Assembly: GCF_963678635.1 (NCBI RefSeq)
Contig: NC_087068.1
Location: 33,181,436-33,241,435 of the forward strand
Source of the DNA: Symsagittifera roscoffensis
Taxonomy: Eukaryota; Xenacoelomorpha; Acoela; Convolutidae
Reading direction: 5' to 3'
Length of the DNA: 60,000 bases
In this document: positions 11,098 to 23,203 of the stretch, one piece after another
How the letters are laid out: each line of letters opens with the position of its first letter
Position numbering within the stretch: position 1 is the stretch's first letter
Translations under genes and position numbers: made by a program
Notes under the pieces: generated by a model
The model's database searches: none
Told to the model about the DNA's origin: nothing
Seen by the model: the letters and a program-made list of their open reading frames with translations, nothing else

Positions 11098-12000
11098 TAC
11101 AGACATACTATGAGAAAAACACGTACTTTGGGGTCGATATGACCTATTTTTAAGAAAAATGGTTATGACAGGACATAAAATTAAACGAATGGATATATTT
11201 TATAAGAGAATTTAAAAGACTGAGCAGTGGGTTCATTAAAAAGTAGTTTCTACTTTTAATCTATTATCTGGTCGAATGTCACATACTCCCGGACAGCCCG
11301 GTCAATGTCCTCATTGAGTCTCGTGGTGTTCAATAAAATGGCAGAGTGCCATCGAACAGAGTTTACAAAATGCATGAAATCACTTTTATCTACGTCACAT
11401 CGACTCAATGCAGAATACAAATGACATCATACTACATTGTCAAAGCCTTCTAACTTTTTTCACTAATCTGCACTTTGAGGATATGGATCAAGATAAAACA
11501 TCTCTTCTGATTTTTAGTGCCATTACCTCGATTTAAAACTTTTACTCCTAGGTTTAAAAGGAGTTGGGACACAGGAAAGTCCTGCCAACCAACAAACTAA
11601 AATTATCCTACTATGCTTCTTCCCTTCGGAAGTTTAATTGTTATTGGTCCTGAATATTAAAATATGAACATGGTGGTTGGAAGGAACAAGGAAATAATCT
11701 CCTTCTTCAAGAGGTTACACAAGCCCCTCATCTCACCACAAAGTGATCAGTCATCTTGATTGGTTAAAAACAACCATGCAGGCTAGAATATTTAATATAC
11801 TTTTCACTTAAGCCTCTCTTAACAAATATTTAGTGTCTCTAGAGCCACTAACTAAAATTACAATGCAAATTTATAAAAGCAACTTACTTTCAAACTCAAA
11901 AATCAACTAAAAGTTCTTTTATCATTCAGTTTCAATTGCAAGATTGGTTGCTTGGTTTCTCATTTAAGTTTCTCTCACACACAAAAAATCTGAGTTTTAA
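11098..12000. other. No gene recognised
   Basis: AT-rich sequence between the right direct repeat and the - strand Ty3-like element. The 3' LTR of that element would be expected here, but no partner copy was found to its right, so no LTR can be called. Confidence 0.3.
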
Positions 12001-12013
12001 AATCTTCTTCTCC

Positions 12014-15000
12014 TTAGTTACTTCTTTGTTCATTTTCCATTCTGGTCTTTCGTCGTTTAGAAGTTCTAAAACTTTTAAATTCTTCTAATCTTTCTCTTTC
12101 TTGTTTTCCGGCTCTTTGTCCTTGCTCCATCTCCTCCTCTTGCGACATTGACTCCGCACTTTCAGTTTCAGTATCTTGCAACACGTCGGTGACCATTCTG
12201 ATGCTATTGGAGGCCGTCCTTCAACACCTCTGCTCTTCTACCTTTGTTTACAACGAGGTAGAGGGTCTACGCTAGTCTCCCTATTCCTGTAGAAGCTGTT
12301 GTGGTTGCACAACGTCAAGTTTCTCTCCAGGTCTTCCTTCGACATTTCTTTTCTTTCTCTCCCGTCACAATCACTTGTTCTGGACGTTCTTTTCACTGCG
12401 GTAGTCACTTCATTCCGATGCGTTACGAAAGCTCGCTTGAAAGCTCCCGACCCAAAGTCCTGCTGATAGGCACTGTACACTCTGCTGTGCTTCGAAATAT
12501 CATGTTGGCTCTAAACCATGGCATCAGTCATCTTCTGGTCCATATCTTGAAGTGTTCTGGGTATCGGCTCTTGCACATCGGAGCCAACGTCGATCCTACT
12601 AGATATCGCGCTCCAGACGGTCTACGATCTCATGCTTTTGTTCTAGCTACAATAGTGACACTAAAGAAGCAAACATTCTGTAGAATCCTAGTGCAGTCAC
12701 TAGATTCACCTCGGTCCTTCCGTGGCAATCTGCAATCAATTCCGTTTCCGTCTTTGCTTTCATCACTATATTCCTGAACAGTCTCCTTAATTGCTTGTGT
12801 TGTTTTGCAGATGTCTTTACTTGTTTTGCAGGTGTTTTGCAGGTGTCGAGACCTCCACATACATGAAATTCTAGTCCACAGACTTTCGGCAGATAGCAAC
12901 TCCACATTGTTTTCTCTTGTGCTCCTAGAGGCTGTCGTCATCAAGTTATAAATGAAGTTAAGTTCAGGTAAGTTACAGTCTGAATTCAACTCCCTTTGCA
13001 AATCCTGTGTCGCACACAATATCAAATCAACTTTAGGGCTCGGGCACCATGATGGTTTCATCAACTCCCACACCACCATTAGGCTCGTTTTCAGTAACTC
13101 ATCCGAGAAACCCAATCCAAAATCCACTCGGTTCTCAGATTTTGGCACTAAATTTGCAGTCACCTTTTCTTCCGACAAAAGTCCCAATCTGGCACTGCTC
13201 CTTCAGAATCTTCGCAACACTGCTTGTCCGTAATCGAAGAAACAATGACGTATGTCTTCGTTGATGAAAGGGTTATATGCCATCCCCACTACTCCAGACA
13301 CGTAAGGACATGATTTCTTCCTAATCGGTCCGCAAAACTTACTGGACTTCGGCAGTGCTCCCATTGACTCTTTTGTGAGCCTTAGCTCAATCTTCGTATT
13401 TCATTAAATTTCTTCATTGGTTCCAGTTCTACAGGCTCCCTCATATTCACTCGCGTCCGACTGATTTAAGTCTAACAGCGCTTGTAAGGGCAGGGTTTTC
13501 GCTCGATCACTACCTTTTCTCAGAATTTTGGCACAAGTATTCAACGCTGGCACCGATATTTATTCTAACATGAACCGGACAAAACAGAGAGCGTCTCTCC
13601 GTTTCGCACACGCTACTGCCGCTCCTTCTTGGATCATGAGGTCTCTTAGACTCGTCATCAAGAGCACCTTCTCTTCCTTTGATCTTTTTCTTTCTTTTGA
13701 GTTGTATTCTTCCATTGTCAGTCCAGTCTTGCACGAAGCAAACCTAAGTTGCAGCTCCGTCCTGACGTAAGGTATCGCTATCAGAGCATGTATTTTTGTG
13801 GTTCTCATCGCATCTTCAAAGTGACGTAACACCACCGCCCCCAACGGCAAACTCACCAACTGTTCTATCAGTGGAGAACAATGTTCCATAAGCCTTCTGT
13901 TTCATCGCTGTGCCTTGTTTCATCTCCTTCAGATAATCTTCCATGGCACCTTTGTTCTCTAGAGCAATTAGATGTCCAACATCTTCTGTACTCCAACATC
14001 TCCATGTATCCACCAGCGGGCTCGTCAACCGAAACGGTCTCCGATACTGTCAATCGGTTATGCTCCACTGGGATTATCTGTCCTACGACGTTTCCCTTTC
14101 CATGGTTCAGGCAAGATGCAAGATTGTCACTCCCCTTGGTTTTGTAACTGGCTGATCCTAATCCTGCCATGAGGATGGGTGGCACCATCATTACATCACT
14201 CAGTGTTCTATCTCTGCCAGGCATTCGGTCGTCATCTTACCCATATCCATGACTTTCTCGACACGCTTTCGTTTGGCTGAGTTGACAGCTTTTGCTGAGA
14301 TCTCAGAATGTACCTTTGTCCTTCCAGTTTTCCTTAATGTCAGTTTGCTGCCCAGTTTCATCTTCATGTCATTGATTTTGTCAATCAACATGTTCGATCG
14401 CATTGTTACTTTTTGTGTTCTGGACAGGTATACGAATTCATTGCTGCCTTCTTGCTGCGTTACCTTGATTGGACAGTTAACTTCACTTTCATCAGTGGCC
14501 AAATCAATCAACAAATTGCTCAATCTACCTCCGCATTCATCAAATTTATCGAGGATCCATTTCGAGGTTACAGCCTGTTCTGTTTTCATGATCATTGTGG
14601 TGAACTTCCCACTCTTCCTCTGGCAAGGCTCCCAAGAAAGTTACTCGAGCAGTGCCTTCTATTCATCTCCTTGGCGGAGTCTCCAATAAAATTTTCATTT
14701 CGGTAACTTTAAACTTACCAGGAGAGCTACTAATTGGCAAATTTCGACTAAACTTCATGAAGGCCGACGGAAGATCCAGAGTGGAAGTTTCAGCTTCCGC
14801 TGGCTCAGTCGTCCCTTCCAACGTTTCTATCCCGATCTCTAAGTCGTCCAAGAAACTGACGTCTAGGCTGTGCACTTCACCTGTCGAGGCCTTATCATCA
14901 TCTTTCCCGCTTGATCGGCATCCTGTTGCATTGGCTCTTCCGGTCGACGATCTTCTCCCACCTTATCGTCTCGTTTCTGATTTCTCCCTGACCTTGAAAG

Positions 15001-16021
15001 TCCTCGCTTCTCATTCATCATCTCGTCTGGAAACTTTGGCACGATTAGCTTTCACGCTGACTTATCTTCTTCTTCTCCGTGTCACACCAATCCCTGTTCC
15101 AATTCCACATCTCCCTTTTATTTCTCCGTTCGTTTTGTCGTAGGGCCTCAAACTCCAGAGTTTCGGAAACACTTCAAGTTGTTTTCTCTCCACTTCACCC
15201 ATGCGGTCAATGAAATGATCATTACAGTTTATTGCCGTCATCTCTGGCTCTACTATCTTCGCGAACGATAAATCTTCACTCATGAACTTGCGTAGCACGT
15301 TTCTTTCACACCAATTGAATGCGCTCCCGTCCACTGCCGAAATAAGGTTCAGGTGCAACACCGACTTTCTTTATACCTCCACCCTAACGTCAGGGAACGC
15401 AATTGTGACTGCCGGGCCGTATATTGTCGTCACAAATTCAGTGGTTCCTCTGATTAACGCTAAGAGATCGGTCATCACAGGAACAGTCTTTAAACCCTCT
15501 CATAGCATTTGAGATATCATACCAGACTGCTGGCAACTCTGCCCTTGATGTTCTCAGTTTTCTCGCTTCCACGTCGCGGTTCGGGGCAGATATGATCACA
15601 TCATACTTCGTTTCCGAGAGTGATGCTACCATTGCATTCACAAACTTCACTCAAAGCAGCCAATAGGGCATGCCTCCTGCATGACGTCGCACATCTCCTT
15701 TTTTTCTATCGTCTTGTTTTCTCCTGTTCCAAAGCGATGCTGCTGTAGGAGGTACTGAATCAGAGTTTGTCTAAGGTCTCTTACTTTAGTCCAGTGGTCA
15801 ATGGACCTTTCTATATCAAACTGTTTCACATTCTCCCCATCTTGTTCGGGTAGCGGGCCAAGTTTATCAGTCCTCCCAAGTTCACGTGCGTGATCGCCAT
15901 TAACGTCAGGAGTCCGTCCAGCCGTAGATTCTGTACCCATTCGGTGAGCAGTACCACTGGTTTTTACAAAATTTCCTGCTCCGAGTTTCACAATCAATGC
16001 CAGGATCACTGCTATCGACAA
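12014..16021 (-). pseudogene. Large downstream ORF of the Ty3-like element, env position, unrecognised, broken
   Basis: A chain of - strand frames (16021-15647, 15361-15062, 14875-14663, 14595-14200, 14224-13868, 13889-13560, 13187-12630, 12480-12238, 12196-12014) reads like one decayed protein of more than 1000 residues. The first frame opens with a signal-peptide-like stretch MSIAVILALIVKLGAGNF and contains Cys pairs (MCDVMQEACPIGC). The last is charged (EQGQRAGKQERERLEEF), like a cytoplasmic tail. Its position downstream of pol would fit an envelope, but no fusion peptide or family motif was recognised. Frames change at least eight times. Confidence 0.35.
15488..15648. repeat. About 160-bp duplicated coding segment, copy 1
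   Basis: Nearly identical to 16384-16544, including CTTTAAACCCTCTCATAGCA and the - strand text FVNAMVASLSETKYDVII. A local duplication inside the decayed element. Confidence 0.75.
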
Positions 16022-16383
16022 TTCGGTGACTGCTTTAAGAAATTCTCTTATCAGTTAGCGAGAGAATGCCCGGTAGACCTTCGCCAGGAAGGACGCGGTC
16101 CATCCTGCTCCCAAGCCTTCATACATACTGTCAGATCTGTCGAAGCTTTCTTCTCCTCTTACATTCTGCGTCCAGAATGCTTCAAGAGTTACTTGGTCCA
16201 TCCTATTCACAAATTCAGCCGACTTTTCTTCCGCATTTTCTGCTAAGTTTAATTCTTATACCAGGTAGGCATTAAATTTTGTGATAATCGCTGGGCCTCA
16301 CTCAAAGGAGTCCGTTTCCAAGGCTGAAATTGGACAGATCCGATCCCAACACTTCATACGATACTAGCATATGTAGCGAATGG

Positions 16384-16544
16384 TCTTTAAACCCTCTCAT
16401 AGCATTTTAGATATCATACCAGACTGCCGGCAATTCTGCCCTTGGTGTTCTCAGTTTTCTCGCTTCCACGTCGCGGTTCGGGGTAAATATGATCACATCA
16501 TACTTCGTTTCCGAGAGTGATGCTACCATTGCATTCACAAACTT
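16384..16544. repeat. About 160-bp duplicated coding segment, copy 2
   Basis: Partner of 15488-15648. Here the - strand frame extends upstream to 16691 (ALPPVYPVYAHLPDGL), suggesting this is the original location and the other the duplicate. Confidence 0.75.
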
Positions 16545-17510
16545 CAACCCATCCGGGAGATGTGCATATACCGGATATACCGGAGGCAACGCGAATACGG
16601 TTTTTGGTGCTATTTTTGGGAATGCGCATTCTTTCAAGACATCCATAATCTCACCCATTGATTCTAAAATGTCTTTTATTGCTGGCCACACTCATCTCTC
16701 GCCATTGAAGTCTTTCTGAGTCTAATCAGGAAACCCCTACTATGCAAGTGATAGTTTATGCCTGCGACCATTTTTGTTATCGGGTTAATTTCCGTTTGTC
16801 GTTGAATCCCGATTGCCATTGAAGGCAAGCAAGGACTTAGAAGTATGCCAAAACTCCGAGCTCGCAACCACTAATGTCTTGGCTTTTCTCATTTCTACCA
16901 TGTCTTATGCCGCGAAGATAATCTCGTCTATTCGAAATCTCAGCCCGCCGTATCTTTCGACATCACCTTCATGCGCTACTAATTTTGGATAAGATTTCTT
17001 TCACGTGAGCTGGAGGCGCCCGCACTTGTTTAAACATCTTCAAATTTTGTCCTATTGGTGTTCTAGTTGTCAGAAACCTTTCTGGCCTCTCTTCTCTAAT
17101 TTGTTCGCCATGGTTCATTCTTACGTACTGTAAGGGTCTGGAATCTACTGGATCCATGGAGTTTTTTGAGGGCAGTCTCTCAAGGTCAGCAAATTGTAAT
17201 GCCGTTGTCAAGCTAATAATGATTTCTGCTGCTATCAACCAGTCACGGATAGTTTCTTCCCATCCAACATCCTCATCGCATCAGCTGCAAACTTTACTTT
17301 CTGAAGGCTCAGCTTCATCAAGTCTTGTTTATATACGTGCCAAGGGGAAGCTATGGGTCTCGGCCACATCAAAGAACTTCTGTCAGGACGTCGTTCCTCT
17401 CTGCTCGTACTCGTCGTCTCAGACCTCGAGGCGCCTGAGATCGTGTCCACTGTTGGATTGATGGGTCCCAATCTCCGTCGAGGGTGAATGGTCCTCCTTC
17501 GCTCAGTCAA
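16407..17510 (-). pseudogene. C-terminal part of the SGNH-containing ORF, unrecognised
   Basis: Frames 17510-17235, 17238-16969 and 16691-16407 follow the SGNH domain on the same strand with frame breaks. The text is arginine/proline-rich at first (RRRTIHPRRRLGP), then more globular (KTVFALPPVYPVYAHL, KYDVIIFTPNRDVEARKL). No family was recognised. It could belong to the same protein as the SGNH domain or start a new one. Confidence 0.35.
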
Positions 17511-18266
17511 TCTATTACGTCCGACCTCTGCCCTTGCTCGCTCTGTGGCACATGTGGCACTGCTGGAACTGATTCTAGGCGTGTCTCCAAATTAGGAGGC
17601 ACGAAAGTCGAGATTGCCGGTTCGTGCCTGGCTTCTTCTACTCTAAGTAGTCCTGTATCAAAGAGTTCGACCTCCAACTCATCTAATTGCTCCTGGAAGA
17701 CACGATTCATCCAGCCTTGTCCCTCTGTGCTGTCAAAGTGTGTCTCATCAGTGGTGAATCTGGCCTGATCCATAGCTCTCAACTAATGGTCTAAATCCAT
17801 CAGGATCATTCGTCCAGCATTTTGACTTGCTAGATTGTGCAATGTTATTCCATCTGATGACTCTTTCATTGTGCCTTCTCCCGGTGGAAGATAGGGTCCT
17901 CGTGCTCATCGGTGGGGTGCAAACGGTCGGTACCGTGCACTCAAACTTCTGCCATAGCGTGGTGAATAGGCATGCCATCATCGACTCCCACTGAGCTTCT
18001 TCCTCGTCCGAGCTCCTGGACACGTTGTTTGTGCCTATCAAAATCATTATATCCGGGAGTCTTCCTGGGTTCATCAACTCCACCATCCGATATAACTGGG
18101 CTAATATGGCGCCTTCGAAGCCCATCACCGTACTGATCCATGAGGTCCATAAGTTCTGCAAAACTCTCACCAGACTATCGCCGAATATCAAATGTGACGT
18201 CTCGACCGGTGGTTCCTGCATGTTGATTGCTGGACACCACGTCGATTGGTTAAAACACGCTCGCAT
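17507..18266 (-). pseudogene. SGNH/GDSL-type hydrolase domain within a retroelement, frameshifted
   Basis: The - strand shows the blocks of SGNH hydrolases in order. HLIFGDSLVRV carries the nucleophile Ser (codon 18174-18176). A Gly block follows (VMGFEGAILAQL). ILIGTNNVSRS carries the block III Gly and Asn (codons 18024-18035). After a frameshift near 17.80 kb, TTDETHFDS carries the Asp and His of block V (Asp at 17747-17749, His at 17738-17740). All catalytic residues are therefore still readable, although in two frames. SGNH hydrolases act on ester bonds; ORF1 proteins of CR1-like non-LTR elements are known to carry such esterase domains. Here the neighbours are Ty3-type Pol and a coiled coil. 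This copy is broken. Confidence 0.6.
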
Positions 18267-19175
18267 GTCCGTATCTGGAACTCCTGTGAAATTTTTTTAA
18301 ATCTGGTTGTTCTTTTGTATGCCAAACACGCGGGACACTTTCATCATGGGCATCTCTCATATCTTTTGTGAGTGGCTTTTGAGGTCTTTGTCGGTCTCGT
18401 GGCGGTAACAGCTCCCATTTTCTTAATTTTCTCATAGAGAGCTCCACTATGCTTATATCGTCAATCGTTCCATAGGGTGCAGTCATGCTGGAACCTGGTA
18501 CACTATTGTTGGCCACAATTCGTCCAATTGTTTCTACCAGCTCTTGCATGGTTTGCTCCATGACTGGATCACCTAGGGTGTCACTTGGGTCCGGCATTGT
18601 GTCTCTGGCGGCTGCTGTTGGAATTTGCACTTCCGTTGTTTGGCTTAGTTCGCGAGGCGTTAGAAGCTCCATCGGGGACTGCCTACAGGGAGCATTCCTT
18701 GCGGGTTTTGTTCTGTCTACTGCTGTCGTTGATGCCAGTCGTTCCGATCGCTTCTTATATTCTTGCCTCAAGCATTCTATCTCCTCGCCCTGCTTCTTGT
18801 TGCAATCCTCGAACAGTCTCCTCCACATTTCTCGGTCTTCCGGTCTTCTTCAGTTCTGAGCAAGATTCTTCTCACCCGCTTCAGTTTGTTTTTTGTTTCG
18901 TTCAGATCTTTCATTGTTTCATTCGTCTGGACTTCTTCTTCTACTCTCGCCCGTTTTAGTGGCACAGCTGCTCTCAGTTGTGAGCTAGATGAGGCTGTCT
19001 CACTACTCATATTTTGATGCAGTCTCCTTAATCCAGGCCTAGGCTTGGTTGGAAGAGGCATTTCACCTGGTTGGTAGGTCCTGGAACTTCCCAGTCCAAG
19101 CTCCTTCGCCAAGTCACTTCCTGATACTGCCCCGTTTCTCCACCTAATAACCCTCATATTTGGGCGGTCTAGCAC
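18250..19175 (-). pseudogene. Coiled-coil N-terminal region of the SGNH ORF (possible Gag-like protein)
   Basis: Frames 19175-18777 and 18828-18250 form the text before the SGNH domain. A Met at about residue 56 of the first frame starts MSSETASSSSQLRAAVPLKR, followed by a charged heptad-rich helix (MKDLNETKNKLKRVRRILL). The second frame continues the helix (DCNKKQGEEIECLRQEYKK), then disordered Pro/Thr text and a short predicted helix (MEQTMQELVETIGRIV). A coiled coil followed by a catalytic domain would suit a self-assembling Gag or ORF1-like protein. The frame change between the two ORFs lies near 18.8 kb. Confidence 0.4.
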
Positions 19176-19179
19176 TCCC

Positions 19180-19790
19180 TGTTGTCCTTAAGCGGCCATC
19201 AAAACGACTTCCCTGGGGCGGTCCCCATGGTTGTCGTGCCCTAAGAGGTTTGCTAAGGCGACCATCAACATGAGTACCTCTGGGTCCTCCAGAACGAAGT
19301 CTCGATCATCAGCCAGCGATAGATCGCATCTATCACCGGTCGTACATAGGCCTCCGCTAAGTCCATCAGTTCATTCAAGTCGAAATTATCCATTTTGTAT
19401 GATTCGGTTTTGATTATCAGTTTGCAAAATTGAGATTTGATGAAGAATTAAACGATCAATCAGGATCTGTAAAAAAGGCCAGGAGTATCACATTTGTCAG
19501 CATTACTCCAGATTCGCATTAAAAATGATTTAAAAACAGTCAGATAAAAAGATTTTGATCTTGAAATATCTTAAAATCAGTTCATTTCTAAAATCTTGGA
19601 ATTTGACCTCAGAATGGACAGTCCAAACTTTGGATCTTTTGCTAAGATTATCGTTCGAACACTCGTGGTCACTAACTCCTCCAAACCCGAGATCCCAATA
19701 ACATAACACATAATATATCACACCTTACCCATAACACATCCTACACTCAACCTACACTCAGTCTATACTCAAATAGTATTTCTTATGTAA
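19180..19790. other. Junction region between Pol extension and SGNH ORF, no gene recognised
   Basis: No protein-like frame on either strand. 19.70-19.78 kb contains a short C-A-rich stretch with repeated ACACTCAACC-type units. An LTR or an element boundary could be hidden here, but no partner copy was found. Confidence 0.3.
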
Positions 19791-20750
19791 TTACTGTTGT
19801 ATGTTAGTAATAGAAAAGTGTATCAGTGCATACAGCTCCCGTGGGTGCAGTCGTCCTCGGTTTGGGTCGTACACCAGAAGCGAGAGTACTTTCTCCTCCC
19901 TCTCCACTAGGAAGTCTCTCAGTCTCGTCAAAGACAGAACCAAGTCTTCAGGGTCCACACGCTGCTTTTCCGTCGCCCTCGTCAAACTTTCCTGGTAGTT
20001 GCGAAGCCGCAGGATGCGAGGCTGCTACACCTCATATTGCTGGTCTTTGCTTCCACAGAATTTCTATGTTTTTATGTTCTCTCTTAAAGTCTGCTGCCAA
20101 CACTGTCCTAAAACTCATGTCCGCTGTGATCGCTATCGCATATGTCCTATTTGTAAGTAAAAAAAGTTGGTATTATGCTACTTGAGTAATCATTTGGCAT
20201 GTTAAAATATGACTCTACTACTCTCCCTATGTCCAGTTTATTAGGGTTTTCGCTTGTTTCTCCTTCTAGGTCACCTATTTCTCTTGCTGTTTTTAATTTT
20301 TAATTTTTTCTTTCAGTTTGGGTAATTCCTACCTCCACTCCCAGGACAAAAACATTCATCGACGTCCCCGTCAATCGCATACCGGTTATTAAGTTGAAGT
20401 TCGACGCAGGAATCCCCGTCATCTTTTATGTAATTCATGCTCTCGCGGTCTACGTCCTGAATCGTGACACTGGTCTTCTTTGGGTCCGATGTCATTTCGT
20501 TCAGTCAGTCCAAGACGCGCAGGTTTGTCTATTTTTTTTCGTACGATTGCTGCTGCTCATCATCAAATTCTACCTCAGATTTAGATCGGTCATCGACCCA
20601 CTCCTCGTTTTCGTCATTGACTATGTCTATGTCCTGTGACGCGGTTATTTCCTCTAGACTCACCAACTCTTCCACTATCTTCTTCAGGTCTATCCTGTCC
20701 ACTATGAAATTGTCTCCGTAAGGTTTATATTTCTTTGCGGGTCTTGCCAT
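19791..20750 (-). pseudogene. C-terminal extension of the Ty3-like Pol polyprotein
   Basis: Frames 20750-20529 (YKPYGDNFIVDRIDLKKIVE, then acidic text), 20495-20313 (DVDRESMNYIKDD) and 19985-19791 (DLVLSLTRLRDFLVEREEKV) are in the order expected after integrase. They are acidic and helical, without catalytic motifs. The function is unknown. Frames differ, so this copy is broken. Confidence 0.4.
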
Positions 20751-21178
20751 TTGCGGGTCTTCTCATTCTGTCGTGTCTGTATCGAAAACGATAGATCTGG
20801 TTCCGAGTTCATGGGAACTTATATCTGTTCAGGGTCCTACTAATCCTCTTCTGTGTAGGTTAAGGTTTCTTCATCTGCCCCAATTATTCCATTGGGATCC
20901 AGATCAAGCGGCGGACTTGTTCCTTCCACTAGGGCTTCGTTCCCATCGTTCTTTTCCCATCGTTGGTCTGTAAAATTGTCCCTCCTGATGCGCTACCATT
21001 ATCATGAACGGTCCCCTCCATTTCTTAATGACGTTCCTTTCGGCGGAATGAAATTCTAAAAGACCCACACGTAGTCTCCCACTGAGTAAGCTTTTGCACC
21101 AGCTGCCTTCTTGTCAAACTTTTTCATCTGCCTCGCCTGTGCTTGTTGCGTATTGCGTCTGCATAAGTCGTTCAGCTC

Positions 21179-21980
21179 TTACCGACTCCCGATCACGTCC
21201 CTTACATAGACTTGTGGCGATGTCTTCTTTCCTTCATACTCTGGATAGAAGAAAGTTAAAGGCAGTGACTTTTCATGTCCAGTCAACATCATGTGCGGAA
21301 TAGTTCCTGTGGTAGAATGTTGCGTGCTGTTATAAGCTCCCATCACTTGTGGAAGATATGTATCCCAATCAGTCATGTATCTGGAACAATACACCCGACA
21401 CATCTACAATAGAGTCTGACTTTGTCTTTCCACCAAGCCCTTCGTTTGTGGATGATACGTGGTTGATCTACTTCAGAACGTCTCATGAGCTCCTTGGTAA
21501 GTTCTCCTACGAGAGCTGTTCCATTGTCCGATTGAAATGTTGTTGGACTTACATGTCTCGCTATCCACGTATTAATAAGATGGTCGCATGTCTCTTCGGC
21601 TGAGACAGTTATGCAGGGCACGGCCTCTGCATACTTTGTGAAAAGTTCGATCATCACCAGGACTTGATTGTAGCCACTGTCTGTCATGAATATTTTCTGA
21701 TGATCAATCTGTACCGCTTCATTGACTTCGGATGACTCAATTGACTGCAACGAAATCGCAATTTCCTGGGATCTTTCACCTGTTGGCAAGACAGACATGC
21801 TGTTACCCGCTTCTCGCATGCCGTCTTCATTCAAGTCATTCGAAGCGTTTCAGGATTCTCGGGTATACTTTATCGATCCCCTTGGTGGCCCATTTGGTCA
21901 TGTGACTTGAATAAAAATACCCTCTGATAAATTTGCGACACGAATATTGCGTTGTACTTGTATAGTACCCTGTCCTCCTC
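21179..21980 (-). pseudogene. Ty3/gypsy integrase catalytic core, broken
   Basis: The first catalytic Asp lies in VNEAVQIDHQKIFMTDSGY (frame 21834-21373), followed by VLVMIELFTKYAEAVP, the standard integrase strand. The second Asp is in TTFQSDNGTALVGEL. The Glu motif region (HPQTxGLVER) is reached only after a frame change near 21.46 kb; the later frame 21403-21179 gives MCRVYCSRYMTDWDTYLPQV and AYNSTQHSTTG, the end of the core. The HHCC zinc finger near 21.8-21.95 kb is recognisable but contains a stop. Confidence 0.65.
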
Positions 21981-23203
21981 TCACTTTTTGCAAGCCACGA
22001 TCCCATCCTTGTTCAGATATAACCTCCCCTCCTTTTGCATGAAGTATTGTCTCAAGACTCGGTAACTATCCGCTTCCAGGTCTCCTTTGTCTGGTGACCC
22101 ATTCTCTATCCACGTTTTCAAGTTACTTCTCATGCGGTCGTTTCTCTGCGCTCTTAGTAAGTCCGAGAGTCTGTATCCCGCCTTCAAGTATATCTTCAAG
22201 ATTCTTAAGTGACTGTTTAGCTCATCGGACTGATGCGTGTCATCTTCCATTTTAACGCACCAAATTGTTGCCAATGGCTCTGTCTCTTGTTTAAACGCTT
22301 GAAGGTCATTGCTGACTGCTTCCTTCTGTGGCAATAAGTTCATCGAACGTCTCAATACCGCTATCATTTCCAGGTCCTCCGCTGCGTTGTCGAAGACTCT
22401 TTCCCTGGGTACCACGTAGCGATCACTGTCAGGTTCTTGGTATACTTCCCTATCCAAGTCTCTTGCCAGAGTCTCTACAAGTGGTGTGTGTAACTCTGAC
22501 ATTTCTTATCCTATGCGCGAGTTCCTGTCTCAGTAGTGTCGAAATCTGAATTCCTCGAATTGTTGTCAATGGATGAGTGTGTCACGGAGCACGTCTCCAC
22601 GGCAGGTTCCGACTTGTACATTCTGCTCATCCATCTTAACTCCCCGGACAAAATTTTATCCTTCAGGTCTTGTTCCTCTACACGACCACTTTCTTCAAGA
22701 TCCGAATCCCCGGACAAACTTTCCTGTTCCGGGTTTTGTTCATTAACTCGGCAGCTTTCTTCGACATCCTTTTTCCCGGATAAACTTTTTTGCTCCAGGT
22801 TTTGTTCAATCTCTCCCCATTTTTGATCGGGCTCCTCAAAGGTGACAGTCTTCCTTTGTGTTCCGATCTCCTGTTCTTTTTCACTGTATGATGTCCTCAT
22901 CAAAACGCGTTGAGGAATCAAGGATAATAGTTGCTGAACTACAGTCCTACAGACCCTTTCGTTTTCATTATGTTGGCGTCTTGATTACTTTATCCCTACT
23001 TTCTTACTGACTGTCAGCGATGCCATGGCTGCTGCCCATTCGGGGTCATCTCTAGTCACTTCTCTCTCCAAAAATCCACCCAGTATCCGCATCAATCGTG
23101 GTGTGACCTGCACTGTTTTATCCAGCAATGAGAGGCTGTTTATGTTCATAAAAGAGAGTTTCTGTTGGACCAGGTTCGAGCGTAGCAACAGATCTAAAGG
23201 CAC
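21981..23203 (-). pseudogene. Pol linker between RNase H and integrase
   Basis: Frames 23203-22985 (LLLRSNLVQQKLSFMNINSL), 22921-22511 (acidic Ser/Glu-rich with repeated EQNPEQESLSG-like units) and 22502-21981 (ending YFMQKEGRLYLNKDGIVACK) lie between the RNase H and integrase domains. The last segment is what usually precedes the integrase zinc finger. The 22511-22921 frame contains three imperfect repeats of Q-N-x-E-x-x-S-L-S-G. Frames are disconnected. Confidence 0.45.
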
